A stretch of 64,000 nt of DNA, from assembly GCF_949987515.2 (NCBI RefSeq), contig NC_082687.1:123423838-123487837 (forward strand), read 5' to 3'. Source of the DNA: Delphinus delphis. Taxonomy: Eukaryota; Chordata; Mammalia; Artiodactyla; Delphinidae. The notes under the pieces were generated by a model that ran no database searches, was not told the DNA's origin, and worked only from the letters and a program-made list of their open reading frames with translations. Below are positions 25,805 to 38,100 of the stretch, piece by piece (the stretch's first letter is position 1; the number at the start of each line of letters is the position of its first letter). The position numbers and the translations under genes were made by a program.

Positions 25805-26570
25805 ATATACAGATATAATAATATATGTATTAATATATATATAATACAAAATCTATACTGAGAATTTACAAAGATACATATCTTACACATTAAGGGGTTT
25901 GACAATATGTAGGGAGGGCTTTAGGAATGGGGTTAGAAGGAATACATAATAAACTAAATAAGTGATGATATTGAAAAATTGAATATTTTATTGATAATAC
26001 AGTCCAGGACCAGAGATGCCTTTGGGCCAAGTCACTCTGAATCTACCAGATTGCTTGGAGAAATAACTCTATGCATTTCTGAACTCAAGGGGCTGTATAA
26101 ATAAAAATCAGGACTGAGCCATACATTTGGTTATATAAAGTCCAGAAATTATCAATGCGAGGTCATGTGGATCAGGGTGCCTTGAGTATCTGCCTGATTC
26201 TTCTTCTGTTGGCCTTCCTGGTGATATTTTCATCCAAAAGAGAAAAAATACAACATCAAGTTGTCTGGGCATCAAGTTTCTAAAAAGGTGGACACAATTT
26301 AAAACTAACTAGGCCAAGAGGGCTAGACTGAGATAGATTCATTATCAGTGTTTCAAAGTGATGCTCTTTAGCAATTTATAGGGGAGAATAACCTTCTAAA
26401 TAATAAGGATTATGTAAATTAGAAATCTGGAATCCATCTTTGGTACCATATTGTCTCTTTTTTTTTTTTTTTTACCTTATTGTCTCTTACCCCTCCTATT
26501 TGCTCTATCACCATACCTTATATATTTTAAGGACTATTTAATGCTTTGAACCCACCCACTTCTTGTCCTA
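25805..26570. other. Unassigned sequence with TA-rich start
   Basis: The first 60 bp are TA-rich. A 17-bp T run is at about 26458-26474. I saw no gene or repeat. Confidence 0.5.
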
Positions 26571-26574
26571 TCAA

Positions 26575-26850
26575 CTGTCACCATCCTAGGCTAAGCTGGC
26601 ATCATCTCTAAGCCCCATTATTCTAAATGTCTCTGAACTTCCAGTATTCATGCTGGCTCTTTCCAAGCAGGTTACTACACTGAAGCCAGAGTGGTCATTT
26701 AAAAATACAATTCTAATCACACTTTCACCCCAGTGCCACTCTCCATCCCCCCACTTAAAATATTTCAAGGGTATTATATTGTATATGTATAGAATCGAGG
26801 GGAGGATAGAAAACTTCTTGTGGCCTACAAATCCCCTCATATTCTAACTC
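26575..26850 (-). repeat. L2 remnant, distal part
   Basis: The + strand reads 'ctacactgaagccagagtgg', 'atttaaaaatacaattctaa', 'cccagtgccactctcc', which parallel the antisense L2 region preceding the piece at 27400. The two are probably one element split by about 550 bp of other or decayed DNA. Confidence 0.55.
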
Positions 26851-27399
26851 CTGCTAAAAAACACCAGCAGAATTGTCTGTTGATTCAACAAAATTGAATG
26901 TATTGTGTATACTGCAATAAGGGAAAATGCCACCTTGGCAGAGTCTTAGTAATGTCTCAGAAGAAGAAGACCAGGGGAGAATATTTGTGAAGTTTTGAAA
27001 TCTGGACTCAGGTGGTATAAGGAGAGCCTTTCAAAGCAGAGAGCTTATCAGGATTAGGCACATTTTGTGTCATAATAATAGTTTACGATTCGGTAACCCA
27101 GCATAGAAGTAAGTTTTAGGTAAACTGATAAATGAGCTGGTTGTCTAGGTGAGCAATATATTCTTCTGATCAAGGAACTATTTCCCTAGATTAATTCAGA
27201 TAGATTGGTTTGTAGGAATTTCCCAAAGGAACCAGAGAAGTACTTATTGGTTTACAGCCTATTTTCTGGGACAAGAGTTTCTTAAAGCCAATAGGAAAGT
27301 CTTGTTGACTCAGGTGGCCTCTGTTCTCAGGCCTCAATAGTTAAACTCTGTCGAGGGGGAAGGTCTTGGGTCTCATTCTTCAGCTTGAGTTTATATTAG

Positions 27400-27830
27400 T
27401 TTTTCTCTTTCTCCTCCAGCCATACTCCCTTGCTATATATAATCAGGGAGTTATTTCTCTCATGGTCTCTCTTTCAGTGGTGTTTTTTGTATATGTATTT
27501 CTTCCTGCATAGAATGCTCTTCTTCTTCCCCTTTTCATACCTTAAACTCCTATTTCTTCATCATGGCTCAGTAATTACTTCCTTGGAAAAGTCCTTCCTG
27601 ATACGTCCGAATTAGATAAATCAGTCTATTTTGTGCTTTTGTAATTCCCAAAATTGCTTACTTTTAGACTTACAGTTATAATTTTATTTTGTTTGCTTGA
27701 TTATTTGATTAAAGGATAACTCCTCCACTAGACTAGACTAAGGTTTAAGAGGTAGATTTCTTATTGCTTTGGCTCACTCTTAGACTCTCAGTATCTATTA
27801 CACTGTGTCACATGTTATTTTCTCAAATAT
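27400..27830 (-). repeat. L2 3' portion
   Basis: The antisense word order of L2 is clear: 'tgcatagaatgctcttcttc', 'ccttggaaaagtccttcctg', 'cagttataattttattttg' and 'ctagactaaggtttaagagg'. Very old, no target duplication expected. Confidence 0.65.
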
Positions 27831-27834
27831 TTGG

Positions 27835-28332
27835 ATGCAGGATGAAAAGATAAACAGAAAATATCCCTCTACCTAAATACTTTAGATTTTACCTTCTACC
27901 AAAAACTAATGTTCATAACTAAGCCCTTGGGCCATGTAATTACCACCAGGAATCCTGAACGTATCACTGGAGATGATTCCATGGAGTGACGAAGTAGTTT
28001 TTTCCAGCAAGCAGAGTGGAGACTCAGCATATTATAATTTAAATGTTTAAAGACTATGAACCTTTATTTTAAATCCCAAATTGCTGAATTGAGACTTATC
28101 AGTATGGAAGATGTTAACCAACGTGATTCATGGTAATTAGGATTATTCAAAGTACTTTATTTTATTAAAAATATATTTAAAATGGGAAAATTTTTCTCAC
28201 TTTGAATTTCAGAGTATTTTCTCAGAAGATATTGTGTATCCAAATATAAATATGAAAATCCAAGCTTAGCATCTGTGAACAATAAGGAAATGCTTTATTC
28301 ATTATAATCAGAGATGCTAAGAAATTGAATAT
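27835..28332. other. Unassigned sequence
   Basis: No gene or repeat recognised. Confidence 0.5.
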
Positions 28333-28346
28333 GAGACTGATATTTT

Positions 28347-29050
28347 TTTCTTTTCTGATCTTCTCTGTTTTATTTTTTTATTTGAATTTTATTTATTTAT
28401 TTTTATACAGAAAGTTCTTATTAGTTACCTATTTTATACATATTAGTGCATATATGTCAATCGCAATCTCCCAATTCATCCCACCATCACCCCACCACCA
28501 CTTTCCCCCCTTGGTGTCCATACATTTGTTCTCTACATCTGTGTCTCTATTTCTGCCTTGCAAACTGGTTCATCTGTACCATTTTTCTAGATTCCACATA
28601 TATGCATTAATATACGATATTTGTTTTTCTCTTTCTGACCTTCTTCACTCTGTATGGCAGTCTCTAGGTCCATCCACATCTCTACAAATGACGCAGTTTC
28701 GTTCCTTTTTATGGCGGAGTAATATTCCATTGTATGTATGTGCCACATCTTTATCCATTCATCTGTCGATGGGCATTTAGGTTGCTTCCATGTCCTGGCT
28801 ATTGTAAATAGTGCTGCAATGAATATTGGGGTGCATGTGTCATTTTGAATTATGGTTTTCTCTGGGTATATGACCAGTAGTGGTATTGCTGGGTCATATG
28901 GTAATTCTATTTTTAGTTTTTTAAGGAACCTCCATACTGTTCTCCATAGTGGCTGTATCAATTTACATTCCCACCAGCAGTGCAAGAGGGTTCCCTTTTC
29001 TCCACATCCTCTCCAACATTTGTTGTTTGTAAATTTTCTGATGATGCCCA
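28347..29050 (-). mobile_element. 5'-truncated L1 with target-site duplication
   Basis: A reverse-oriented L1 holds the 3' end of ORF2 and the 3' UTR. The target duplication gagactgatatttt (28333-28346) recurs with one change as gagactaatatttt (29051-29064), fixing both ends. It is less diverged than the L1 at 22590, and carries a 132-codon open piece of ORF2. It is too short to be mobile. Confidence 0.96.
28587..28985 (-). pseudogene. L1 ORF2p C-terminal fragment (open)
   Basis: This 132-codon frame encodes the extreme C-terminal part of L1 ORF2p, including the Cys-His region start (HCWWECK, normally part of the C-terminal Cys motif), the motif PYDPAIPLL and the hallmark HTMEYYSAIKRNE. The endonuclease and reverse-transcriptase domains are absent, as the insertion is 5' truncated. 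The Met is internal, not a true start. Confidence 0.93.
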
Positions 29051-29144
29051 GAGACTAATATTTTAAAAGAATGTATTTTTAAATGTTTTTCCTCCAATTC
29101 ATTTTAGTTTGATGTCATGGAAGAAATTATTGACAGAGGATACA

Positions 29145-29191
29145 AGTGTGTGCACACACACATACACACAAATACACATACACACCACACA
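29145..29191. repeat. Imperfect (CA)n microsatellite
   Basis: CA-rich tract with interruptions (cacacacacatacacacaaa...). Confidence 0.9.
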
Positions 29192-29309
29192 ATCTCAAGA
29201 TATATGAGAAAAAAACAATAAAACATTTTAAGTAATTTAAAAAGTAAGCCAAATAAGCTATTTACTTCTCACTTTGACCAGAAGACTATAGGCTAAATTT
29301 AAGTGAATT

Positions 29310-29415
29310 GAAATGAAATAACATTTGTTAAGCATCTACCAAGGCCTAGCACTGAACTTAGTACTGTTGGTATCAAAAGAACATGAAGGAGATAAGTCTC
29401 TTTCTTAACTGGTTC
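29310..29415. repeat. Ancient interspersed-repeat remnant, split by the SINE
   Basis: The stretch 'taacatttgttaagcatcta' ... 'aacttagtactgttgg' has the MIR/L2-era repeat word order; the element seems to continue after the SINE to about 29800 ('taagtaagaaattgagtgag'). Confidence 0.4.
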
Positions 29416-29432
29416 TAAACTAGAGGAGACAG

Positions 29433-29716
29433 GGGACTTTCCTGGTGGTGCAGTGGTTAAGAATCCGCCTGCCAAGGCAGGGGACATGAGTTTGAACCCT
29501 GGTCTGGGAAGATCCCACATGCCACGGAGCAACAAAGCCCGTGCGCCACAACTACTGAAGCCCGCATGCCTAGAGCCTATGCTCTGCAACAAGAGAAGCC
29601 ACCACAGTGAGAAGCCCGTGCACCGCAACGAAGAGTAGCCCCTGCTCGCCACAACTAAAGAAAGACTGTGCAGCGACGAAGACCCAACACAGTCAAAAAG
29701 TAAATAAATAAATGTA
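29433..29716 (+). mobile_element. CHR-type SINE
   Basis: A plus-strand SINE begins 'ggggactttcctggtggtgc' with the A-box-like head at 29442-29456 and the B-box 'gtttgaacc' at 29490-29498, and ends in a (TAAA)n tail at 29701-29712. The target duplication starts taaactagagg at 29416 and recurs at 29717 (17 bp with two differences). Its sequence is nearer to the older CHR form than to the copies at 53687 and 55551. Confidence 0.95.
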
Positions 29717-29904
29717 TAAACTAGAGGCAACAGATAAGTAAGAAATTGAGTGAGATGCATTTATATAAGGCCAAGTGGTAAAAGAAGCATAAAACATGTA
29801 GAGAAGACAATGACTGACATGCTAACAAAGTAGGTAGATTTATGAAAGATTTGGACATTGAGGGAAAATTAGAAAGTGTAGACACACTAAAAGAAAGTGA
29901 GCCC

Positions 29905-30587
29905 AAAGAGATACTAAAACACATTTGTTTATACTCATCTTAAGCACTTTCTTTCTAGGTCAACTTACTTGAAAGTAGTCTCCTAAGAAAAAATATTCAC
30001 TCTCAAGTCTTATCATACTGTTTATAGAAATGTGCTGTTTGTGAGGACTTAATTCACATAATTAAAGCAGCAGAGCAACAAATAAGGCACTACGAGTGCT
30101 CTGGCATGATAAACTGCTAAGTCTGAATTCCATAGTAATGAAAGCTAGCCCCATCAGAAAACCAAGTACCATAACTGGGAAACATTTCTTCATGGAACCT
30201 TCTCATTTCTGCACAACTTGTGAGAAGAAGCACTAACAGCACTTTGTTTCGGATTATCTTTATAAGTACATCTGTAAAAGGAATGGCCTTTAATAATGTC
30301 TCCTTCCAGATAAAAGGGCAAGCTTGCTGCCAATTATAAAAATTGGGATTCTCTTAGCTCAAGATTCCTCTCCTTTAATGCAACTTGCTAAATGTGCAGG
30401 CATCCATCTGAGCTCTTCTGAACAATCCCATGAAACCTTTCATCAGAAAACTGATGAAATTCAGAAATTCATAGATGCTTATGTTGCTTAGTGTGCTCTG
30501 AACCAGGAATCTTGGGTCTTCTGAAAGCATTCATAAACTTGTTAGCTTGCAAGCAGGGTAACATCGCAGATCCCTCAAAAGTCTTGA
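29905..30587. other. Unassigned sequence
   Basis: No gene or repeat recognised; the minus-strand frame 30469-30654 runs into the adjacent LTR and is a shadow. Confidence 0.5.
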
Positions 30588-30920
30588 CAGTTTGTGCTAC
30601 TATTACAAAAGTAACATAAACTGGATGATTTAAACAACAAACATTTATTTTCATAGTTCTGGAGCCTGGGAAGTCTAGGGTGAAGGGGTCAGCAGATCCC
30701 TTGTCTGGAAAGGGTCTACTTCCTGGTTCATGGATGGCCGTTTCTCTCTGTGCCCTCGGATGGTGTAAAGAGTGAGACTACTCTCTGATATCTCTTTCAC
30801 AAAAACATTGACCTACTTACCTCCCAAAGGCCCCACCTCTTAACACTATCACACTGGGGATTAGGATTTCAACACCTGAATTTTGGAGGGACAAAAACAT
30901 TCAGTCTATAAAAACAGTTT
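30588..30920 (-). mobile_element. MLT1-type solo LTR (ERVL-MaLR)
   Basis: The + strand is the antisense of an MLT1 LTR: 'ttgtgctactattacaaaag', 'aaacaacaaacatttatttt', 'agttctggagcctgggaagt', 'acctcccaaaggccccacct', 'ttaggatttcaacacctg', 'aaaaacattcagtctata'. There is no internal region, so it is a solo LTR. Not a complete virus. Confidence 0.8.
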
Positions 30921-31689
30921 TAGCAATGAAGATGGGATACTGACAGAGATGTGACTCTCTAGAAAGGAAGGATAAGGTTGCTATTGACCAATTAACAGGA
31001 TTTGAAGGAAGACCATGAAAATAAATCACCAGTGTGTTGACCATACTATAAGGCTAATTGGGCAATAAGTCATCCTCTACATTTTTGCCTGTTACTGAGG
31101 AAGAATTAGGTCAGTTGTTACAGCTGAGTACTGGAAAATAGTTTCAGAGCTATCGTAGTTTCCTCAGTAGTATCTTTTTGCTTAATACCCTTCAGGCAGG
31201 GGGATTCCTTGCCAATCTGGTGGTCACCCCATTGCAACAACAAATGCTAAGATTCACCCTAGGTGGCCAGAAGGTTTCACTGCCTTTCAGACAATAAAGA
31301 GATAAGCTCATGGGCTGAGTGAAAAGGGAGGAAAATTTCTCTAGTGCTATGGCAGAAACCGAACCAATTGTGAGTATGCTGGTTCTCTTGGAAGATGAGG
31401 AAGTGTGTTCTGTAACGCTTGTTTAGGAAGATGGCAACAGCTGGACTGTCTTAAATCTTCATCTTAGCTTCTCCTGGCATCTACCGTGCCCACTTTAGAT
31501 ACATTCAAAGATAACCATAAAAGATCTCAGATTTTTATTGCAGTGGTTTTTTGACTCATTTAAGGGAGATTTGGCCCTCTCTGGGGAATTTCCCTGAGCA
31601 TAAAAAATCCTCCTACCCCCATTAAGATGAAACCCAATATAAATTTAAGAGATATTATCATGACAGTGGGGTAGTTAATACCATAGATA
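30921..31689. other. Unassigned; possibly retroviral internal sequence
   Basis: No clear repeat match. It is GC-richer than its surroundings and lies immediately before a region with retroviral pol traces, from which an L1 insertion (31704-32039) separates it. It may be part of the same old provirus. Confidence 0.35.
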
Positions 31690-31703
31690 AAGATGGAGTC
31701 CTT

Positions 31704-32039
31704 CAGGAATAAAGACGCAGACGTAGAGAATGGACTTGAGGATGGGGTCGGGAAGGGTAAGCTGGGACAAAGTGAGAGAGTGGCATGGACATACATACAC
31801 TACCAAATGTAAAATGGATGGCTAGTGGGAAGCAGCTGCATAGCACAGAGAGATCAGCTCAGTGCTTTGTGACCACCTAGAGGGGTGGGATAGGGAGGGT
31901 GGGAGGGAGACCCAAGAATGAGGGAATATGGGGATATATGTGTACATATAGCTAATTCACTTTGTTATACAGCAGAAGCTAACACATCATTGTAAAGCAG
32001 TTATACTCCAATAAAGATGTTAAAAAAAAAAAGAAAAAT
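31704..32039 (+). mobile_element. Short 5'-truncated L1 insertion (3' UTR)
   Basis: It contains the cetartiodactyl L1 3' UTR blocks 'gtagagaatggacttgagg', 'gatggctagtgggaagcagc', 'cacagagagatcagctcag', 'gctaattcactttgttatac', 'agttatactccaataaag' and a poly-A tail. The perfect 14-bp target duplication aagatggagtcctt lies at 31690-31703 and 32040-32053. Confidence 0.97.
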
Positions 32040-32053
32040 AAGATGGAGTCCTT

Positions 32054-34450
32054 TATAAAGTGTTGCCATGTGAGTTATTGATGGCTGAGTTACCCAGCCA
32101 CTGGGTTCAAGGCCTATGGCCCCAGTGAGAAAGGAATTTGGGGATATCAAGTTATCCCCAAAGCTGAAATAGATAGTATAGGGAATAATTGCCTTATCAC
32201 CTGATATAGGGCATTGGGTAGACCAAAGACAGTGGAAGTTCGTTTGATTGAGCTGTCAGTAGCAACTTCTACACTCAAAAAACAGAAAATAAAATCATCT
32301 GGCTTGTTATCCATCTGGCTTACAGCGACAGCCACTCACTTGTACCATGTCCCTTATCTCTCACTCCTCCATGATATCAGTTACCTTAAGATAAAAGAGG
32401 ATTAGGTGTGGCAGCAAGGTCTCCCTCTCTACAAGGTGGACTGAAGACTTTACATACCATGGAGTATGCTGAAGACCTTTGGGGATGTGAAGAATTCCCA
32501 CGTGTATGGCTCTTTCCAATAGTCTCCCATGGGGTAGAAGTGGGGAAACAGATGCATGATTTTAGCCCATGGGGTTTGGGCAGGATTACTAGTGGGAAAG
32601 TGAGGTAAGCATGATCTTAAAGGTGAGGACTTATAAGATTGTATTGGACTAATACAGTGTACTCTTACTGCTTCTAGATCTGAATATATCACAGGAACTG
32701 ATGTTCTATATGCTTGTGCTTCTCCATCACATAAGTACCATACAGGATTCCCCTGATTGAGAATGTCTAACAACAGAAAATTACTAACAAGACAAACTCA
32801 TCTGCCATTTGCCACCAGTCTGTGGATAAGAATTTAGTGTGACTGCTTCTATCCTTGATATCTAAAGCTTTTACTCTTTAGTTGATTTTTCTCAGTCACC
32901 TTCTGAATTGTCTTGGCATATCAGAGCCTCAGTGGTCCTGAGAATGATGTAATCACACCATTGCCAGCAGGAATGACAGATAAACACATAATTCAAATGG
33001 CTCTTCACAAGTAAAGTTTCTAGGGACTACATGGACACATTCATAACGATTAACTCTGCTGGCAGTGAAAAAAAATCAGTTATGTTTTTGGACAACCTCC
33101 TGAAGAGCAAAAGTAAGACCTAGTACCTTACTGGAGTTTTGGAGTATTGGAGACAATGCTTGCCTCATTAATGCATTCTTCTTAATCTTTATATTGGCCG
33201 ATCCACAAAGAAGCGTCCCATCAGTGGGGCCCAAACTGATATGCTGTTTGGAACCTGTCCATCTTGTTGTGGTATATGCTCTTTGTCATTGTGGTGCCCC
33301 AGCATCAAGTGAGCTTTTTGGACTACAAGTCTTTGATAGCCTTGCTCAATGAAGTCTCAAACAAATGGATGGCACTTAACACCCAAAGGCACTCCCTAGG
33401 GTTTTGGATTTATCGCCTCCCTAACATGGCTCTCAAGTATACTCCTTTTGAAAGCAAGTATTAGATTGTTACCAGGAGCTTCTCAATACTGAATGCCTGA
33501 CCAAGGGGGCTTTGTGACTCTCTTGCCTGATATTTCCATGATGGAGTAAATCACCATGTACTCAATAACTAACGAGGTAGAAAGAACCGACAAGCTTACT
33601 TGTCCATTGGAAATGGCATATTCAAAATACAACCTGCCTAACCCCAGTGACATCTTGGCATTACATGAAAAAAGTAGCAATCATCCTCTTTGACCCCTGG
33701 AGCAAATCTGCAGTTTCATGAGGGTCCTCAGTTCACCGAGGCTTAAACTCCTGGGCTAGATTTAGTGATGATTCACCTAAGTTGAAACCTAATATTGTTA
33801 CAGGACCTATAGAATCAGCTTTGTATAGCCAAAAGCAGGCAAGGTCACTCTGCTTAGTGGGCAGAACTCAAGGCCATTCTCATAGCTCTGGCTGGTCCTT
33901 TCATGAACCTTGTTATATTTTACTGACTCTTTGGTTGTTGCCCATGGCCTGGGTGCTTCATTTGCCACATTGAAGACAGCAGACTGGCAGATTAAAGATA
34001 CCCCTTTTTGGGACCATTAACTCTGGAAACAAATGTTGGCTGCTAATCAATCCATCTGGGTCACTTATGCAGATGTTCAGAGTAGGGGATCATTCTGTGA
34101 TAAGTCAAACTGGAAGTAAGCTGCTGCTCAAGGCTACGCCACTCAAATTGTCCTCATTACTGCCTGAGCCCATCGTTTTGGGAGACATGTAACATATTCA
34201 GTATTATATCTGGCTATAATGTGAAGGACTCCCATGTTTTTCTTTGGTCTCTGACTCAGGAGTCTTGTGTCTTCTACCAGCATCCATGGAACTCTAGCAG
34301 CCTAACTTGTTCACTTGCAAATAGCATAAGATCTTAGACCTTTCACAGTTCTTGACACCTGTAGATAAGCATTTTAAAATCTGTGATTCAGCAGATTTAA
34401 TAGTTTTCATATGTCATATTTGAATTGTGGAATGTATGCGTATGCATGTG
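32054..34450 (+). pseudogene. Decayed endogenous-retrovirus internal region (pol-like)
   Basis: Scattered, frame-broken pieces resemble retroviral pol on the + strand. The clearest is an RNase H-like block at about 33861-34020, where a TDS motif (33922-33930) is followed by an Ala-rich and then a Trp-containing stretch; a frameshift separates this from its upstream part. Upstream pieces around 33260-33470 could be the reverse-transcriptase connection region. No LTR pair was found, and no long frame survives, so no product is possible. The limits are approximate and part of this tract may be unrelated DNA. Confidence 0.45.
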
Positions 34451-34566
34451 CATATGCCTTCTTGTTTCCGTTAATAAAATCTATTTATAAAATTTCATTC
34501 TGAGTGTGCATAAAAATGGGAATTCTTGGACTATTAAGAAGAGTAGCTCTCAAGATATGCTTTGTA

Positions 34567-35129
34567 TTTCTCTTTCTGGCTTCAGTCTGTATGACAGATT
34601 CTAGGTCCATCCACATCTCTACAAATGACCCAATTTCATTCCTTTTTATGGCTGAGTAATATTCCATTGTATATATCTATCACATCTTCTTTATCCATTC
34701 ATCTGTCATTGGACATTTAGGTTGTTTCCATGTCCTGACTATTTTAAATAGTGCTGCAATGAACATTAATGCATATATGTGGAATCTACAAAAATGGTAC
34801 AGATGAACCTAGTTCTAGGGCAGAAATAGAGATGTGGATGTAGAGAATGGACATGTGGGCACAGGAGGGGAAGGGGAGGATGGGACAAATTGGGAGATTA
34901 GGTTTGACATAAATACAATACCTTGTGTAAAATAGATAGCTAGTGGGAAACAGCTGTGTAGCACAGGGAGCTCAGCTCGGTGCTGTGATAAACCTAGATG
35001 GGTGGGATAGGGGGAGTGGGAGGGAGGTCAAAGAGGAAGGTGATATAGGTATACATATGGCTGATTCACTTCATTGTACAGCAGAAACTAACCCAACATT
35101 GTAAAACAATTATACTCCAAAAAAAAAAA
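34567..35129 (+). mobile_element. L1 insertion with 5' inversion (twin priming)
   Basis: The left 200 bp (34567-34767) are ORF2 3' sequence in inverted orientation; the right 360 bp (34768-35129) are the downstream 3' UTR in sense orientation, ending in poly-A. The target duplication atgctttgta lies at 34557-34566 and 35130-35139. At the switch point the trinucleotide att (34765-34767) can belong to either side. The inverted part still encodes MEYYSAIKRNE on the minus strand. Confidence 0.95.
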
Positions 35130-35139
35130 ATGCTTTGTA

Positions 35140-38100
35140 GAGACAATGCTAACTGAAGTGTTAAATATTCCCTCAAGTAAACTCTTCCATGAATAGAAAC
35201 TAAATCTTTAAGATTACTATTATTTAAGAACAATATTTCAAACACTTAGTATTCATATCAGCAATAATTATAATAGGTCAGAAGTTCTATTATCATCATA
35301 TAGCACCTTATTATTACTGTTTCTTACCCGTTAATGTTACTTATTTCTAGGAATTATCAATTTAGCAGTTTTAGTATGCACTAAATTTTTTTTCAAAAAA
35401 ATTTTTCTTTTTGAAATATGCTAAGTGAATCAGCGAAAGTAAAATATTGAATTCAAAGAGAGGATAGGATTTGAAAATCTATGATTTAATTATTATTAAC
35501 AACAAAGAGTTTTTTCCAAAATTGTATTTCTTTTTTCCATGAGAAATAGAGTTATTAGATCTACTGCCATGCAAGCTAAAGCATTACATTTCACCAGAAC
35601 AAATGACAACTGTGGGCTGGTTTTCATTGCCATGGAAAACAGATGAAAATTTCAAAGTTAGCTCTTTTGGATTGTTTCCTACATATACAGTACCACTGAA
35701 AACTCACTCCTATCCTTGATGGTGGGAAGGTAAACACTCCCTCGACATTTGGTGAAGCTTCTTGATCAGGAGTCTTGAATAAGGGAATAAATGTTTTATT
35801 GACATGAATACGGTTTTCTCCCTGGAAAAGGCGATGAATGAATCACCCTGTACTATCATTTGTTCTGAGATTCAACGTCAGACAGAGCGTTTGATGGAAA
35901 AGTTTCACTAAACAGGGTTTTATGGGAAGATAATATCTTTTGACTTTTTTTAATGTTTGGGAACCATTTAATATTTTGGCCTATTTTGTCTCCCAGAAGT
36001 TGGTTACATGGTAAATTATTTTCACACATACAGTCATTCTAGCATTGCTAAGTGAAAAGTGTTTTGCCATTATTTGATGCCTTGTTATTTAGTTTTAGCA
36101 ACTACCCTGTGAGGTTATGCAACATAATGAAATTCCTTTTTTTTTAAAAAAAAAAAGAGGCAATAACGATGTATGAAAAGTCAATTTCATTTTTGTACGA
36201 GAGAGTAGCAAAGCAGAGTTCCATACAAAGTTCTCTGAAGGATTTATTCCACTATTTTGTTGTCTGTCTATACGTAATATGCCAAGTAAAATATCAAAAC
36301 TATCTTTCTTTTTATCTATTATTTTCTCATTTATTTGTTAGACCCTGTTTTTACAAATTGGAGAGTCTAGAAGTCTTACTTTGCTGATACAGATGTCACA
36401 TTTTCAGGAAACCTTGCAAAATTACTAGTTATTGTACCAAGTTCATACAGTTATACCAAATTCATTACTTACTTCACCTTCACTTAACTGAAATGGGCAT
36501 GAAACCTTAAGTTATCACTTGTAGATGTGTCGTTTTAATATGACTGACATGCTGTGTTTCTGAAAGAAGTAATGAAAAAAACTGAAAACACATGACTGTC
36601 AAAATGTTCGACCATTTGGATCCTGTCTGTATAATCCCTTCAAACTTGAACACAAGATGCATGAGCGTTGGGCTTTCTCTGTTTATTTAACTGACTATCC
36701 AAACGGCCTAGAATAGTGTATGGAGTGTAGTAAGTATACAAGTATACAAGCATCTATGTTTCGAAGTTTACAAAGCATTAGTTAAAATTCTATTTGCCTT
36801 TTCCCATTATAATTAATTCCTAGCCAAGGTAAAGTAAATGTTGGTAAAGTTATCATTTCAAGAAGTAAGAATTCTGCTGGAAAAATTTCTACTCAAAATT
36901 TTTTGATTCTTTTTCTTATTTGGGAAGTGCTAGAAATTCTATGAAGAACATTACTGTGATGTTTACACAATAAGGCCTTTAACCTTTGTTTTTTAAAGAA
37001 TATGACCTTAATTAAATAAGCTTTATAAAGTTCTACAAATGGAGCTTCTCTTTCAGAAAGATTATAATCACTTATGATCTTCACAAAGAATCAGTAGAAT
37101 AGCGATTATAATTTAAGTAAACGACTAAAATCCACAGAATCAGTTAAGACTTTCTTGATTCTAAAATAATTGATTCTTCTCCTGAGTGCTCAAATAGTAG
37201 GAACTGCAACTTTCTTCTGGTGGTTATTCTTTTTTACATCATTTTGGGATCAAAGAGCCACCCCAAAAAAACCCCTCCCTTTTCTTAAGTTCTGTATCAA
37301 TTGAGAATTGATACAAAAGAGTGAAATGGGAGATTATCTTTACTCCTAAATAAAAGATAAATGTAACGTTAGAAGTTGCATCTTTATCTTTGAGAGAGTG
37401 GGCTTCCTTATCATTAGGCTAACTACGTTATTTAGTATTTCAAACAGGGAAGAAAAAAGGAGCAATGTTATTAATTACGTTGAGCATAAATTAAGACCAT
37501 CCTGACAAACCAAGACATATGTTTACACTGTTTGTAATGAACCACAGACCTCAGCAAATGTACCCATCCTATGGCAGACTCTGCTGAATGATCCCAGACC
37601 TCTCTCCTGAAAGCAAACCCTTTTTGCTTCATGCTGGAAAGCAGAAAAGAGCATATATTCTCAGCAGGCAGATTTTCTCCCAAGAAGGAAAGAATCGAGG
37701 CAAACCTTGTCAGTTTCTTCTCCCAAATTTATTGTGCCAAGCCTCTAATGTAGGAGGGGACTGACGGGGAGGGACATGAGGGGTCAGGGGTTTCACACCA
37801 GTGGTTATCTCTCCGTATGGAAGAGAACCTCAGGAGGGAGTCACAAGTGTCCCTCCCTCACCCCTCAAACTCTTATACTATTTTCTAAGCACCAATCCTT
37901 CTACATTTGGGACAAATTCAGTACTTGTGTGTTTTAGCAGAAAAGCAAAGAATTAGACCAAGTTCTTAGCTCTTGTGTTTACAAAGACCAATCGTGAAAG
38001 AAACAATATAAAGTTTATTCTAAAAAAATTTTTTTTCAAGAATAGATAGCCAATTAGAGACTGTCTTCATTGCCATGGCCATGGAGAGGAAAGAAAAAAG

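Noticed and set aside
28325..28780. 151-codon + strand frame with hydrophobic N terminus
   Set aside because: It is the antisense shadow of an L1 3' UTR and ORF2 end.
29299..29760. 153-codon minus-strand frame
   Set aside because: It reads through a CHR SINE in antisense; similar frames recur in the other CHR SINEs (8195-8583, 53497-53981, 55463-55830).
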